Of a DNA stretch of 7,152 nt, positions 1 through 6,092 are shown one piece after another. How positions within the stretch are numbered: the first letter of the stretch is position 1; each line of letters begins with the position of its first letter. Source of the DNA: Kiritimatiellia bacterium (GTDB taxonomy: Bacteria; Verrucomicrobiota; Kiritimatiellia; RFP12; UBA1067); NCBI GenBank assembly GCA_017459225.1, contig JAFUDL010000407.1, positions 1 to 7,152 on the forward strand, in the 5' to 3' direction. Under the pieces are notes generated by a model, which was not told where the DNA came from, did not search any database, and saw only the letters and a list, made by a program, of their open reading frames with translations. Made by a program: the position numbers and the translations under genes.

Positions 1-17
1 CCTCGGACTTCGGCAAC

Positions 18-45
18 TGAAGTCGGAAGTCTGAAGTCAGAAGTC
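18..45. repeat. Four tandem copies of a 7-bp unit (NGAAGTC)
   Basis: Four consecutive heptamers read TGAAGTC, GGAAGTC, TGAAGTC and AGAAGTC; only the first base varies. The element is preceded by GACTTC at 6-11, the reverse complement of the core, so 6-24 can fold into a six-base-pair hairpin with a seven-base loop. The function is unknown. It could be a small satellite, a protein-binding array or part of a dispersed intergenic repeat. Confidence 0.8.
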
Positions 46-89
46 GTGAAATTCAAGAGGGACTGTCCCCTTCCAACTAACGTTGTAGA

Positions 90-139
90 ACGCGCGGCTC
101 GCGCGTACCCTCCCTGTCGAACGGGCGTGCCGCCCGTTC
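90..139. repeat. Pair of REP-like short hairpins
   Basis: Two perfect GC-rich inverted repeats with three-base loops lie 12 bases apart. The first is ACGCGCG-GCT-CGCGCGT (90-106, seven base pairs). The second runs from 119 to 139, with a nine-base-pair stem of type GAACGGGCG/CGCCCGTTC around TGC. Neither is followed by a T-run on either strand, so they are poor intrinsic terminators. Paired hairpins of this size resemble REP/BIME elements, but no REP-associated transposase (TnpA-REP) gene is visible in the window. Confidence 0.65.
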
Positions 140-149
140 CACTAATGGA

Positions 150-163
150 GGCGGCTGGGGACA
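150..163. repeat. 14-bp intergenic module GGCGGCTGGGGACA, copy 1
   Basis: This 14-base string is identical, in the same orientation, to 2754-2767. At the other site it is the left arm of a hairpin; here the right arm is missing, since the sequence continues as TGCACAAC. This looks like a degenerate copy of the same intergenic repeat family. Confidence 0.6.
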
Positions 164-375
164 TGCACAACGGCTACACCTACGAAACAGGTAGCCACCC
201 TCTCATGCTCCAAAACTATCCGCGCAACCTCCGCTTGTCGGTGTCTCACGCAGTGCGCGAGCCAACCCGAAGCAGCAGCGAGGACAAGCAAAAGCGACGC
301 TCATTGTCCGCATTTTCCGCAGAGGGATGGGGTAAAACAGACGATTTTAGGATGGTATAGCAACCAATCGTATAA

Positions 376-567
376 AGAGTTCATCCGATGTCGCATGATC
401 TCCACTCCGACAAGGTGCTGGAGGGGTTACACCTCGTGTTTGTGGAGCTGCCGAAGTTCAAAGCGATGAATCTTGATGAGAAGAAGATGCAGGTCCTTTG
501 GCTACGTTCCCTCACCGAGATAAACGGCCATTCATCGCCCGGGATTTACTGCCGGGCGTGCCCGTGA
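376..567 (+). pseudogene. Remnant of an Rpn/PD-(D/E)XK nuclease family transposase-type protein
   Basis: The plus-strand frame from 376 (in-frame ATG at 388) to a TGA at 565-567 gives about 59 residues after the methionine. The part at 394-525 carries a stretch typical of Rpn family recombination-promoting nucleases and putative transposases: HSDKVLEGLHLVFVELPKFK followed by a short charged segment and VLWLRSLTEI. In intact family members (roughly 250-330 residues) the 'DKLEIHFLELPKF' motif follows the nuclease core. Here the N-terminal core, with its catalytic D/E-x-K residues, is absent: a TAA lies at 373-375, and nothing upstream in any frame looks homologous. Downstream the frame runs into the antisense of the beta-helix gene, so the last dozen or so codons are probably not native. 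It is a decayed fragment, convergent with and overlapping the beta-helix gene by 36 bases. The family match is from pattern memory, not a search. Confidence 0.65.
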
Positions 568-2682
568 CACGTCCGGCAGGACGGGGACACGCCCCTGAAC
601 ACGGTCTACCGTTTGCGGCACACCGTTTATACGGTTATTCCTGATCACGATATCGGCATCGGGAGCGTTACGTTTGCCGATTTTAAAGGCATTCCCGATC
701 GTATTGACCTGTGCGTTTGTCTCCAGCACGTCGTTCTTTTCGATAATGACATTCTGAACACTGTCAAGATAGACTGCGGATGTGGGATCTTCCCCGAAGA
801 ATGCGCTGCCCGGAATATCGTGCGCCTTGTAACGCTGGCAACCCGTGTTAATGAAGGTGTTACCCGATATGTTGACATCCTTCGTTCTTTGAACAAGAAT
901 CGACGCGTAATCCGAATCGACAAAAACATTGTTTACAATCTCAAGCCGCTGATGGGTATACCCGATCGGCGCATCTTTGGGAACCTCGGCCGTGACGCAA
1001 AACGCCGCCATGCCCGGCTGGTTGGGCCCCGAGCCAAATGGCCCGTAACGCCCATCGATAATCAGATTGTCCTTAAAGATCATATCGCATGCCGTCGCCC
1101 CTTCCATCCAATAGGTCGACATCTCGACACTGACCGACGGCAGGGAATTACGCTCCAACACACAGTTTTCCATGATGACCCGCTCCGTACCGTTAATCAG
1201 CACACGGCAATTCGCATCATGAAAATAACTGTTCCGGATGATCAGGTCGGAGGGCTGCCGATCCTCGATTTGAAGCACATCACCGATCTTGACGTTCATC
1301 GCTTTGTCAAAGGTTAACCGGACCATGCCGACGCCCCACATCGGCACCATATTTTTAGATGACATCGCGGCATTGAAGGCCTCGATCAGCTTTGGGTCGC
1401 GAACCGTTTCCGCAGAGACGATTCTGCCGCTATCCCGCTTCACCTTCGTGTCAAAATCATAAAATGCAACCCGTTTACCCTCTGTGCCGACAAACGTGTC
1501 CGTGCCCTCACCTCCCTTGGGGAAAACCAGCACCTTACGGGGCGATTCCTGCCGATAGGCGGCCGTGGCCCAGGAACAGATATTCAGGAGATCATCCCAG
1601 GAATAGCCGAACTCGCAATAATCATAGACCGGCGCACCCGTGACGTAGGTCTGCTGCGAGCCGCCCACCCCCATCAGTCTGCCACTGCCTTCCCGGCGGG
1701 CGCCCCTGCAATTTCTGAAAACGTTTGCACCTGTGCTTCTGTGCTCATTGACAAAATGGTCGCCGCCATAATAAGCGACGTTCTCAATCGATATATGGCC
1801 GCAAAACCGCAGATTCACACCAAACTTCATGTCAAACCGAAGGGAAATGTAATGGCCCGGCTTGAACAGCTCGTCAATCAGGTTAAAGTCATTGTAGGTG
1901 CCCGAACAGACGGTGATGCGATAGGTGTTTCTTGAAACCGGCGCGATGTTGCGCGTGGAGATCATGACATTCCGTAGGCGCGCCCCCTTTTCGTCAAACA
2001 TGGTATAGCAACATTCATGGCCCATACCGTGATAATCAAGCAAATCCCCCTCATAACCGACATAACCCGGCATCACATCGACGGTCAACGTGACGAAGTT
2101 TCGGTCAGAGGCATCGACCGCCGTGACCCGGCCCTGCGTGCTGTTAAACGGAATGCAATCGCCAATCAGACGTGTCGCCGGATCACCGATGATCGTGACC
2201 TGTTCACACTGCTGCAGGAAGATCAGCGGCAGTTCGTAGCGGACGGTCTTCTGGGAAGGCTCCATGTAGATGAAAACATTCGGCGCCGCCTTGATCGTGA
2301 GATTGGTCACCACTTTCAGGGAGATAGCGCCATATTGATCGACCATCAGGTAGACACCCGACTGAATGGTAAAGACATTCGGCCCTGCGCCCCTCATCCA
2401 GGCATCGGCCGCATCGAGAATCGCCTTGTGAAGCTTCTCCCCGGCCACGCGCCTGGCCGGCGCATCTTCCAGATGGTCCGGCGGCAGAGCGGGATCATGG
2501 AGATTATATGGCTTGGACCACCTGAAAGACTCCATCAACCTCGCCTTATTGAAGGCCCCTTCGCCAAAATCATATCCCCGCGTATTGCCGGGCATAATCC
2601 CGTCAAGCCGGCCCGCGCATGCCTGATGAAACATCAATGACACCAGGCAAGGGATCATCACCCCAAAAACCATCCGTTTCAT
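532..2682 (-). CDS. Secreted right-handed parallel beta-helix protein, GH110-like
   Basis: This is a 716-residue exported protein. A signal peptide (residues 1-23, cleavage likely after ACA) precedes a domain with short hydrophobic beta rungs. Residues 100-330 carry rungs such as NLTIKAAPNVFIY and HISIENVAYY. Residues 480-690 carry a regular asparagine-ladder helix (LIIRNSYFHDANC, LEIVNNVFVDSD, DVNISGNTFINTG, DIVIRNNRING). The middle matches the layout of GH110 exo-alpha-galactosidases: a 'CEFGYSWDDLLNI' segment (356-367, Asp363-Asp364), then a beta-sandwich-like insert (385-430), then return to the helix. GH110 enzymes use clustered aspartates, and the paired Asp may correspond. The 'ADGxHF'-type strand expected just before it reads GGSQQTYV here, so activity is uncertain. 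Fourteen cysteines in the mature part suggest disulfides. The start is supported by AGAGGAG eight bases before the ATG. The tail after about residue 690 is unlike the helix and overlaps a large hairpin. Alternatives are a polysaccharide lyase or a non-catalytic beta-helix. Confidence 0.85.
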   Translation of the reverse strand: MKRMVFGVMIPCLVSLMFHQACAGRLDGIMPGNTRGYDFGEGAFNKARLMESFRWSKPYNLHDPALPPDHLEDAPARRVAGEKLHKAILDAADAWMRGAGPNVFTIQSGVYLMVDQYGAISLKVVTNLTIKAAPNVFIYMEPSQKTVRYELPLIFLQQCEQVTIIGDPATRLIGDCIPFNSTQGRVTAVDASDRNFVTLTVDVMPGYVGYEGDLLDYHGMGHECCYTMFDEKGARLRNVMISTRNIAPVSRNTYRITVCSGTYNDFNLIDELFKPGHYISLRFDMKFGVNLRFCGHISIENVAYYGGDHFVNEHRSTGANVFRNCRGARREGSGRLMGVGGSQQTYVTGAPVYDYCEFGYSWDDLLNICSWATAAYRQESPRKVLVFPKGGEGTDTFVGTEGKRVAFYDFDTKVKRDSGRIVSAETVRDPKLIEAFNAAMSSKNMVPMWGVGMVRLTFDKAMNVKIGDVLQIEDRQPSDLIIRNSYFHDANCRVLINGTERVIMENCVLERNSLPSVSVEMSTYWMEGATACDMIFKDNLIIDGRYGPFGSGPNQPGMAAFCVTAEVPKDAPIGYTHQRLEIVNNVFVDSDYASILVQRTKDVNISGNTFINTGCQRYKAHDIPGSAFFGEDPTSAVYLDSVQNVIIEKNDVLETNAQVNTIGNAFKIGKRNAPDADIVIRNNRINGVPQTVDRVQGRVPVLPDVSRARPAVNPGR
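536..594. repeat. Nested inverted repeats at the 3' end of the beta-helix gene
   Basis: Two overlapping stems lie in the last codons of the minus-strand gene. One pairs 536-542 with 552-558 (CGCCCGG/CCGGGCG, nine-base loop). The other pairs 554-565 with 581-594 (GGGCGTGCCCGT with ACGGG-GA-CACGCCC, a 12-base-pair stem with a two-base bulge). They are mutually exclusive at 554-558. Neither is followed by a U-run in the minus-strand transcript, so they are not a canonical intrinsic terminator. They may still stabilise the mRNA end or mark a REP-like insertion that supplied the protein's C-terminal tail. Confidence 0.55.
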
Positions 2683-2714
2683 TTGATATTCTCCTCTTTC
2701 AATTCAGTACGCCT

Positions 2715-2743
2715 ATCGTACCCTAATCGCGGCGGAATGTCAG
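2715..2743 (-). promoter_or_regulatory. Candidate sigma-70-type promoter for the beta-helix gene
   Basis: Read on the minus strand, CTGACA (2743-2738, five of six to TTGACA) is followed after exactly 17 bases by TACGAT (2720-2715, four of six to TATAAT). Transcription would begin near 2708, giving a leader of about 26 bases that contains the strong AGAGGAG ribosome binding site. The spacing is ideal, but the match was found by eye and the sigma-factor consensus of this organism is unknown. Confidence 0.4.
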
Positions 2744-2753
2744 TCGGATATAC

Positions 2754-2773
2754 GGCGGCTGGGGACAGCCGCC
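2754..2773. repeat. Hairpin GGCGGCT/AGCCGCC, copy 2 of the 14-bp module
   Basis: A perfect seven-base-pair inverted repeat with the loop GGGGAC lies in the spacer upstream of the beta-helix promoter. Its first 14 bases are identical to 150-163. No T-run follows on either strand, so intrinsic termination is unlikely. It appears to be the complete form of an intergenic repeat whose other copy has lost an arm. Confidence 0.65.
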
Positions 2774-2824
2774 CTCCCATGATCCTAAACTCCCTGCAAC
2801 GAAAGCATCACTCAATGTCCCCAC

Positions 2825-2844
2825 CTTACCCAGAAGCGGGTAAG
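2825..2844. repeat. Hairpin CTTACCC/GGGTAAG between small gene and beta-helix gene
   Basis: A perfect seven-base-pair inverted repeat with the loop AGAAGC sits 26 bases downstream of the broken small gene (reading the minus strand). It could act as a weak Rho-independent-like or mRNA-stabilising structure for that transcript, but it lacks a following U-tract. The rest of the 188-base spacer (2683-2870) holds only the promoter and the other hairpin. Confidence 0.5.
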
Positions 2845-2870
2845 ACCGGCGATGCGTGGATGCCGAGAAC

Positions 2871-3196
2871 TCATACATCCGTTTCCGCAATTTGTGCGAT
2901 CAAATCGTTTGTCCACGCAATCGCATCGTCAACCGTCGGCAAAACCGGGAGATTCAATTTCTGCGTTTTCCGTCGCCGTCGGACGGCACCTCGGCGGATG
3001 CCAAAGTTACACCGTCCACCACGGCGCGCACAACTATTGTCTGGCCTGGACGCGATGCAATCTTGGTCCCGTTCTGCCCAGCCAAAGTTCCCACCAGAAT
3101 CGTATCGGGTTCCGGAATACGCGCAACTAAGACACCGGGAAAACACAACACCAGTACAACTGCATACAAAATATGACATTTATTCCAACTCGGCAT
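2871..3196 (-). pseudogene. Small secreted 'PEPD' protein, frameshifted
   Basis: The ATG at 3196 has AGGA eight bases upstream and opens an 80-codon frame ending at TGA 2954-2956. Residues 1-25 form a clear signal peptide (hydrophobic core AVVLVLCFPGVLVA). The mature part begins RIPEPDTILVGTLAG and continues with beta-strand-like text (TIVVRAVVDGVTLASAEVP). The coding look stops abruptly after residue 77, while the frame one base away continues plausibly (LNLPVLPTVDDAIAWTND...) to TGA 2871-2873. Adding one A to the AAAA tract (plus-strand TTTT, 2966-2969) joins the two into 108 residues. So this is either a recent one-base deletion or a homopolymer sequencing error. The 'IPEPDT-hhhG' start with a 'VDGVxLAS' strand recalls short secreted proteins of Kiritimatiellota, often larger than this; the function is unknown. 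It has its own promoter candidate and sits between two other secreted-protein genes on the same strand. Confidence 0.6.
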
Positions 3197-3260
3197 TTTC
3201 TCATTCCTCATTCTTTCAAGTGAAAACGATCGGCTTGCCCCATCCCTCTTCACACCGAGA

Positions 3261-3289
3261 ATTATACCAAATTTCCCCCTCCCGCGCAA
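3261..3289 (-). promoter_or_regulatory. Candidate promoter for the small secreted gene
   Basis: On the minus strand a perfect TATAAT (3266-3261) lies 17 bases downstream of TTGCGC (3289-3284, keeping only the TTG of the -35 consensus). The predicted start near 3254 would give a leader of about 58 bases to the ATG at 3196. The element begins immediately after the CotH gene stop codon, so the small gene could also receive read-through; no terminator is visible between them. Confidence 0.4.
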
Positions 3290-6082
3290 TCAGCCGCCGG
3301 GCGGAAGAGAGACCTTGACCTTGAAGAAGCGGTCGGTGGAGTTCGTTGGGGAATGCCAGTCGCCCGCGGCGAGATCGGCGCAGCCCCACACCGTGTAGAT
3401 GCGCCTGTCGCCGAGGTCTGGCGTCCAGCCGAGACGCACAGCGCCATCTTCCTCCGGCACGATCTCCACGATGCGCAGCGTCGCGTTCGTGCCGGCAGGA
3501 TCCGGATTGGTGCCCGCCACCCAGTCGTGCCAAAGCGGCGTAGCCTTGCCCCACGCGCTCGGCGTGTTGGTGACTGCCGCAGTGAGCCGCTCGGCCGAGG
3601 CGTAGCCGAAGGTCGGATCCGCGCCCACCAGCGCCGCACGCACCCATTCTAGCGGCAGGGAAGGCGCTTCGCCGAGCACGCCGCTTTCGGCGTCGGGATC
3701 CCAGGTGGACTGGTTCGTCTGCCTCGGTCCCCGCAGGGATTCGATCAACCCGGGCACCGTCTCGAACTGCGCATCAAGCCACCCTATGCGAGTGTTGAAG
3801 AAATTCCGCAGCACCGTCACGTCCTGCGCGAAATTCCGCGAGCGCGGCCAGCGCGCGTCGTTCGCCGCGCACGCCTCGACGAGATACGCCTCGTACCGGT
3901 CGATCAGGCCCCCTTCGCAGAACGCCTCAATGTACTTTGCGCGCACCTCCCAGTATCGCTTCTGCAGCTTGGTGCAGAAGTAGAAGTCGCTGTCCCATTC
4001 CTTGAACATCGAGTTCTCCTCCGAGGCGGTCTTTCCGCTCGCGCAGTACCAGGTCTTCGGCGCGCCGCCTGTGTTGTCCTGCGCGATCGACCCCATGCCC
4101 CAGTCGAAGTCCCACACCGGCCCCCACGTCAGCTTCCCGCCGCGGTCGAGATACGCGAAGCGGCTTTTGGCGCATCCGTCCGCGAAAAGCTCCTCCACGA
4201 GGAAGAAATGCACCATCGAATCCACGTCGCAGTATTCGCTGTAGTGCCTGCCCTCCTTCGAACGGCGGTCCGCCGAAGTGCAGGCGTCCCAGTAGTTCTG
4301 CAGAAAGTCCTTGCAGTACTGGAGCATCGCGGGATTGGTGTAGAGATATTCGGGAGAGTTTACCATCGTGGGCAGCGAGAGATAGCCCGACTTCGTGGTG
4401 AACTTTGTGAGCTCGTCCATCTCGGAGGAGAACTCGAATAGATAGCCGCCCGATATGTCCTCGACCTCAGGATCGATTCCGGAGAGGTCGGTCTTGTCCG
4501 CCACCGCGTCCTCCCAGTCGAAGATCTCCACGCGCCCGGACCCCACCCGCACGTGCTCGCAGAACTGGTAGGTGCCCGTGAACTCGCCGTTCAGCACACA
4601 CTGCACCCATGTGGAGTCCATGCCCAGCGAGCCTATCTCGTTCGCGAAGTCGTATGCGAGCTTGTTGCGCATCTGCGCGATGTCGTTGTAGTTCGCGAGC
4701 ATCACCCAGTGCTTGCTCTTGCCCATGCCGAACATGTTCGTCTTGTCGTCTAGCTTGATCTTGTATGGCTTCTTCGGATACGTGGATGTGGTGTTGCCGC
4801 GCACCTTCACCACGCCCGTGCCCTCGTACTGGTGCTTCCACTCGTCGTTGCCCTGCACGAAGATGGTGGCGGGATGCTCCACCTTCTTCTCGGTGGGCGT
4901 TACGCCGCCCTCTGTGTCGATGTAGAAGACTGGCAGCTTCGAGAAGTAGAACTCCTTGCGGTAGGATTCTCCGCCGCCCGCATACACGACGAGTCGCAGC
5001 CAGTGCTCGTAGTCGTCCACCGTTGGCGTGTATTCCGCCGCAGTCGAGATCGGCGTGCCGCTCCAGCGCTTGTTCCACGGCGCGCGCTGCCACACGAACG
5101 AGCATTCCGGATGCTGTCCGAAGAGGGACGGCACTTCGACGGTAAGCGCGTGGCCCACGCGCGGACGGTTCGTCTTGAGCTTCATCGCCGTCATGCACAG
5201 TTCGCCGCCCACCACTTTTGTCGCGCCCTCCTCGAACTCCACCGCGAAGTCCTTCACCCCCGCCGTCGCGCCGCGGTACGTGAGCGCCACCGTGCCCGCG
5301 ATCCTCGCAAAGTCGCCCGCCTCCGAAGGGAACGCGTCAGCCGGCTCGCCGCCCGGTTCGAGCGACCAGTTGGCGGACTCCTCCCAGTTGCCCGCCTCGC
5401 CGCCGATCCAGTGATATACCCTGTACTCGCGCGCGTCCGGCTCGTCGCCGCCCGTGAACGCGCCGAACTTGCCCACTCCGGTGAACGCCACCTTGCTCGG
5501 CGAGACTGACTCCGCAGCGCGTCCGCAGAACCACGTGCGCCCGTCACGGTCCGCGAGTCTCACATACACTCCCTGCCCGTCCTTCACGAGATAGCCCACG
5601 TACGTCGCGCCGCCCACCTGACGCGTCTCCACGCAGCCGTGGATCCACTCGCCCGCGGCAGGCGCCACGTTTGCCGCCGAAAGCCAGTGCCATCGGCCGT
5701 TGCCCCATCCGTAGAAGCCCGTCTCGCCCGCGGCGTCAATCGCAGGCGAGAGCGCGGCCATGCCTTCGTCGGGCGGAGGCTCGCCGCCCATGAGCGCATC
5801 TGGGCAGATCGAGAACTCAACGCGCGACGTCGTCTCCGCGCCCACCGTGTCAGACGCGAATACGAGCGCCTCTACGCTGCTGAACGCGATGGCGCCACGC
5901 GCGCCCTCAACCACGTTGGACGCCACCGCATCCGCCGCGAACGGCTCCCATCCGCCACCAGTCGCGCCCTTGTCGGTAAGCGGCTCGCCAGCCTCATATC
6001 CGTCGAACGACGCGCCAAAGCGCCCAGCCGCCGCGCATGACCACGCGGTCAGCAACAACGCCGCTAGACACCTGAACGCCAT
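3290..6082 (-). CDS. Secreted CotH kinase family protein, multidomain
   Basis: This is a 930-residue exported protein. A signal peptide (1-19, cleavage after AAA) is followed by a LamG-like beta-sandwich (about 20-215), a 'WIGGEAGNWEESANWS' linker of the autotransporter type (225-240), and an Ig-like domain (305-380). The CotH domain (about 384-775) has its hallmark blocks: VRGNTTSTYPKKPYKIKL (427-444), WVMLANYNDIAQMRNKLAYD (459-478), GTYQFCEHV (503-511), GGYLFEF (545-551) and GPVWDFDWGMG (654-664). The last supplies the acidic pair expected to bind metal-ATP. CotH of Bacillus spore coat is an atypical protein kinase; secreted bacterial homologues mostly have unknown substrates. The tail (about 805-930) ends IYTVWGCADL...WHSPTN...RFFKVKVSLP, a module I associate with Kiritimatiellota surface proteins. 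The start lies 10 bases after the upstream stop with no Shine-Dalgarno visible (the gap is TTTTTCCCGC), suggesting translational coupling. The signal peptide supports this start. Confidence 0.9.
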   Translation of the reverse strand: MAFRCLAALLLTAWSCAAAGRFGASFDGYEAGEPLTDKGATGGGWEPFAADAVASNVVEGARGAIAFSSVEALVFASDTVGAETTSRVEFSICPDALMGGEPPPDEGMAALSPAIDAAGETGFYGWGNGRWHWLSAANVAPAAGEWIHGCVETRQVGGATYVGYLVKDGQGVYVRLADRDGRTWFCGRAAESVSPSKVAFTGVGKFGAFTGGDEPDAREYRVYHWIGGEAGNWEESANWSLEPGGEPADAFPSEAGDFARIAGTVALTYRGATAGVKDFAVEFEEGATKVVGGELCMTAMKLKTNRPRVGHALTVEVPSLFGQHPECSFVWQRAPWNKRWSGTPISTAAEYTPTVDDYEHWLRLVVYAGGGESYRKEFYFSKLPVFYIDTEGGVTPTEKKVEHPATIFVQGNDEWKHQYEGTGVVKVRGNTTSTYPKKPYKIKLDDKTNMFGMGKSKHWVMLANYNDIAQMRNKLAYDFANEIGSLGMDSTWVQCVLNGEFTGTYQFCEHVRVGSGRVEIFDWEDAVADKTDLSGIDPEVEDISGGYLFEFSSEMDELTKFTTKSGYLSLPTMVNSPEYLYTNPAMLQYCKDFLQNYWDACTSADRRSKEGRHYSEYCDVDSMVHFFLVEELFADGCAKSRFAYLDRGGKLTWGPVWDFDWGMGSIAQDNTGGAPKTWYCASGKTASEENSMFKEWDSDFYFCTKLQKRYWEVRAKYIEAFCEGGLIDRYEAYLVEACAANDARWPRSRNFAQDVTVLRNFFNTRIGWLDAQFETVPGLIESLRGPRQTNQSTWDPDAESGVLGEAPSLPLEWVRAALVGADPTFGYASAERLTAAVTNTPSAWGKATPLWHDWVAGTNPDPAGTNATLRIVEIVPEEDGAVRLGWTPDLGDRRIYTVWGCADLAAGDWHSPTNSTDRFFKVKVSLPPGG

Positions 6083-6092
6083 GCGGGAAAAA

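Larger units (their letters stand above)
1..375. other. Intergenic repeat mosaic without a supported gene
   Basis: This stretch has no protein-coding region I can support. It is built from short repeated or palindromic pieces: a 7-bp tandem repeat (18-45), a small palindrome GGGAC-T-GTCCC (59-69), two REP-like hairpins (90-106 and 119-139) and a 14-bp module (150-163) that recurs at 2754-2767. An open plus-strand frame covers 46-360, but its translation is arginine-, proline- and serine-rich and unlike a folded protein, and the frame runs straight through both hairpins. From about 164 to 375 I see only unremarkable non-coding sequence. Short-hairpin intergenic DNA of this kind is common in Verrucomicrobiota-type genomes; that comparison is from memory. 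Confidence 0.6.

Noticed and set aside
46..360. Plus-strand open frame of 104 codons
   Set aside because: It runs across two perfect hairpins and the repeat modules, has no ribosome binding site, and its translation is low in hydrophobic residues and rich in Arg, Ser and Pro. It reads like translated repeat DNA.
536..558. Possible intrinsic terminator at the end of the beta-helix gene
   Set aside because: The stem is good, but it lies before the stop codon in the minus-strand transcript and no U-run follows it.
613..1317. Plus-strand open frame of 234 codons
   Set aside because: It is wholly antisense to the beta-helix gene, whose signal peptide, ribosome binding site and rung pattern mark the real strand.
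352..2012. 13-bp direct repeat ATGGTATAGCAAC at 352-364 and 2000-2012
   Set aside because: One copy lies inside the beta-helix coding sequence, the flanks differ, and a single 13-base match is near chance expectation for this length.
321..3249. 12-bp inverted match AGAGGGATGGGG (321-332) and its complement (3238-3249) flanking the beta-helix and small genes
   Set aside because: A few 12-base matches are expected by chance in a 7-kb window when both strands are compared, the flanks do not extend convincingly, and no recombinase is nearby.
3216..3647. Minus-strand open frame of 143 codons overlapping the CotH 3' end
   Set aside because: It is a shifted frame of the CotH tail; the CotH frame carries the recognisable FFKVKVSLP ending and the alternative is Arg/Gly/His-rich.
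4467..5509. Long open frames on both strands across the CotH gene (up to 243 codons)
   Set aside because: They arise from GC-rich third positions of the CotH gene; they are Arg/Ala/His-rich and show no domain pattern.
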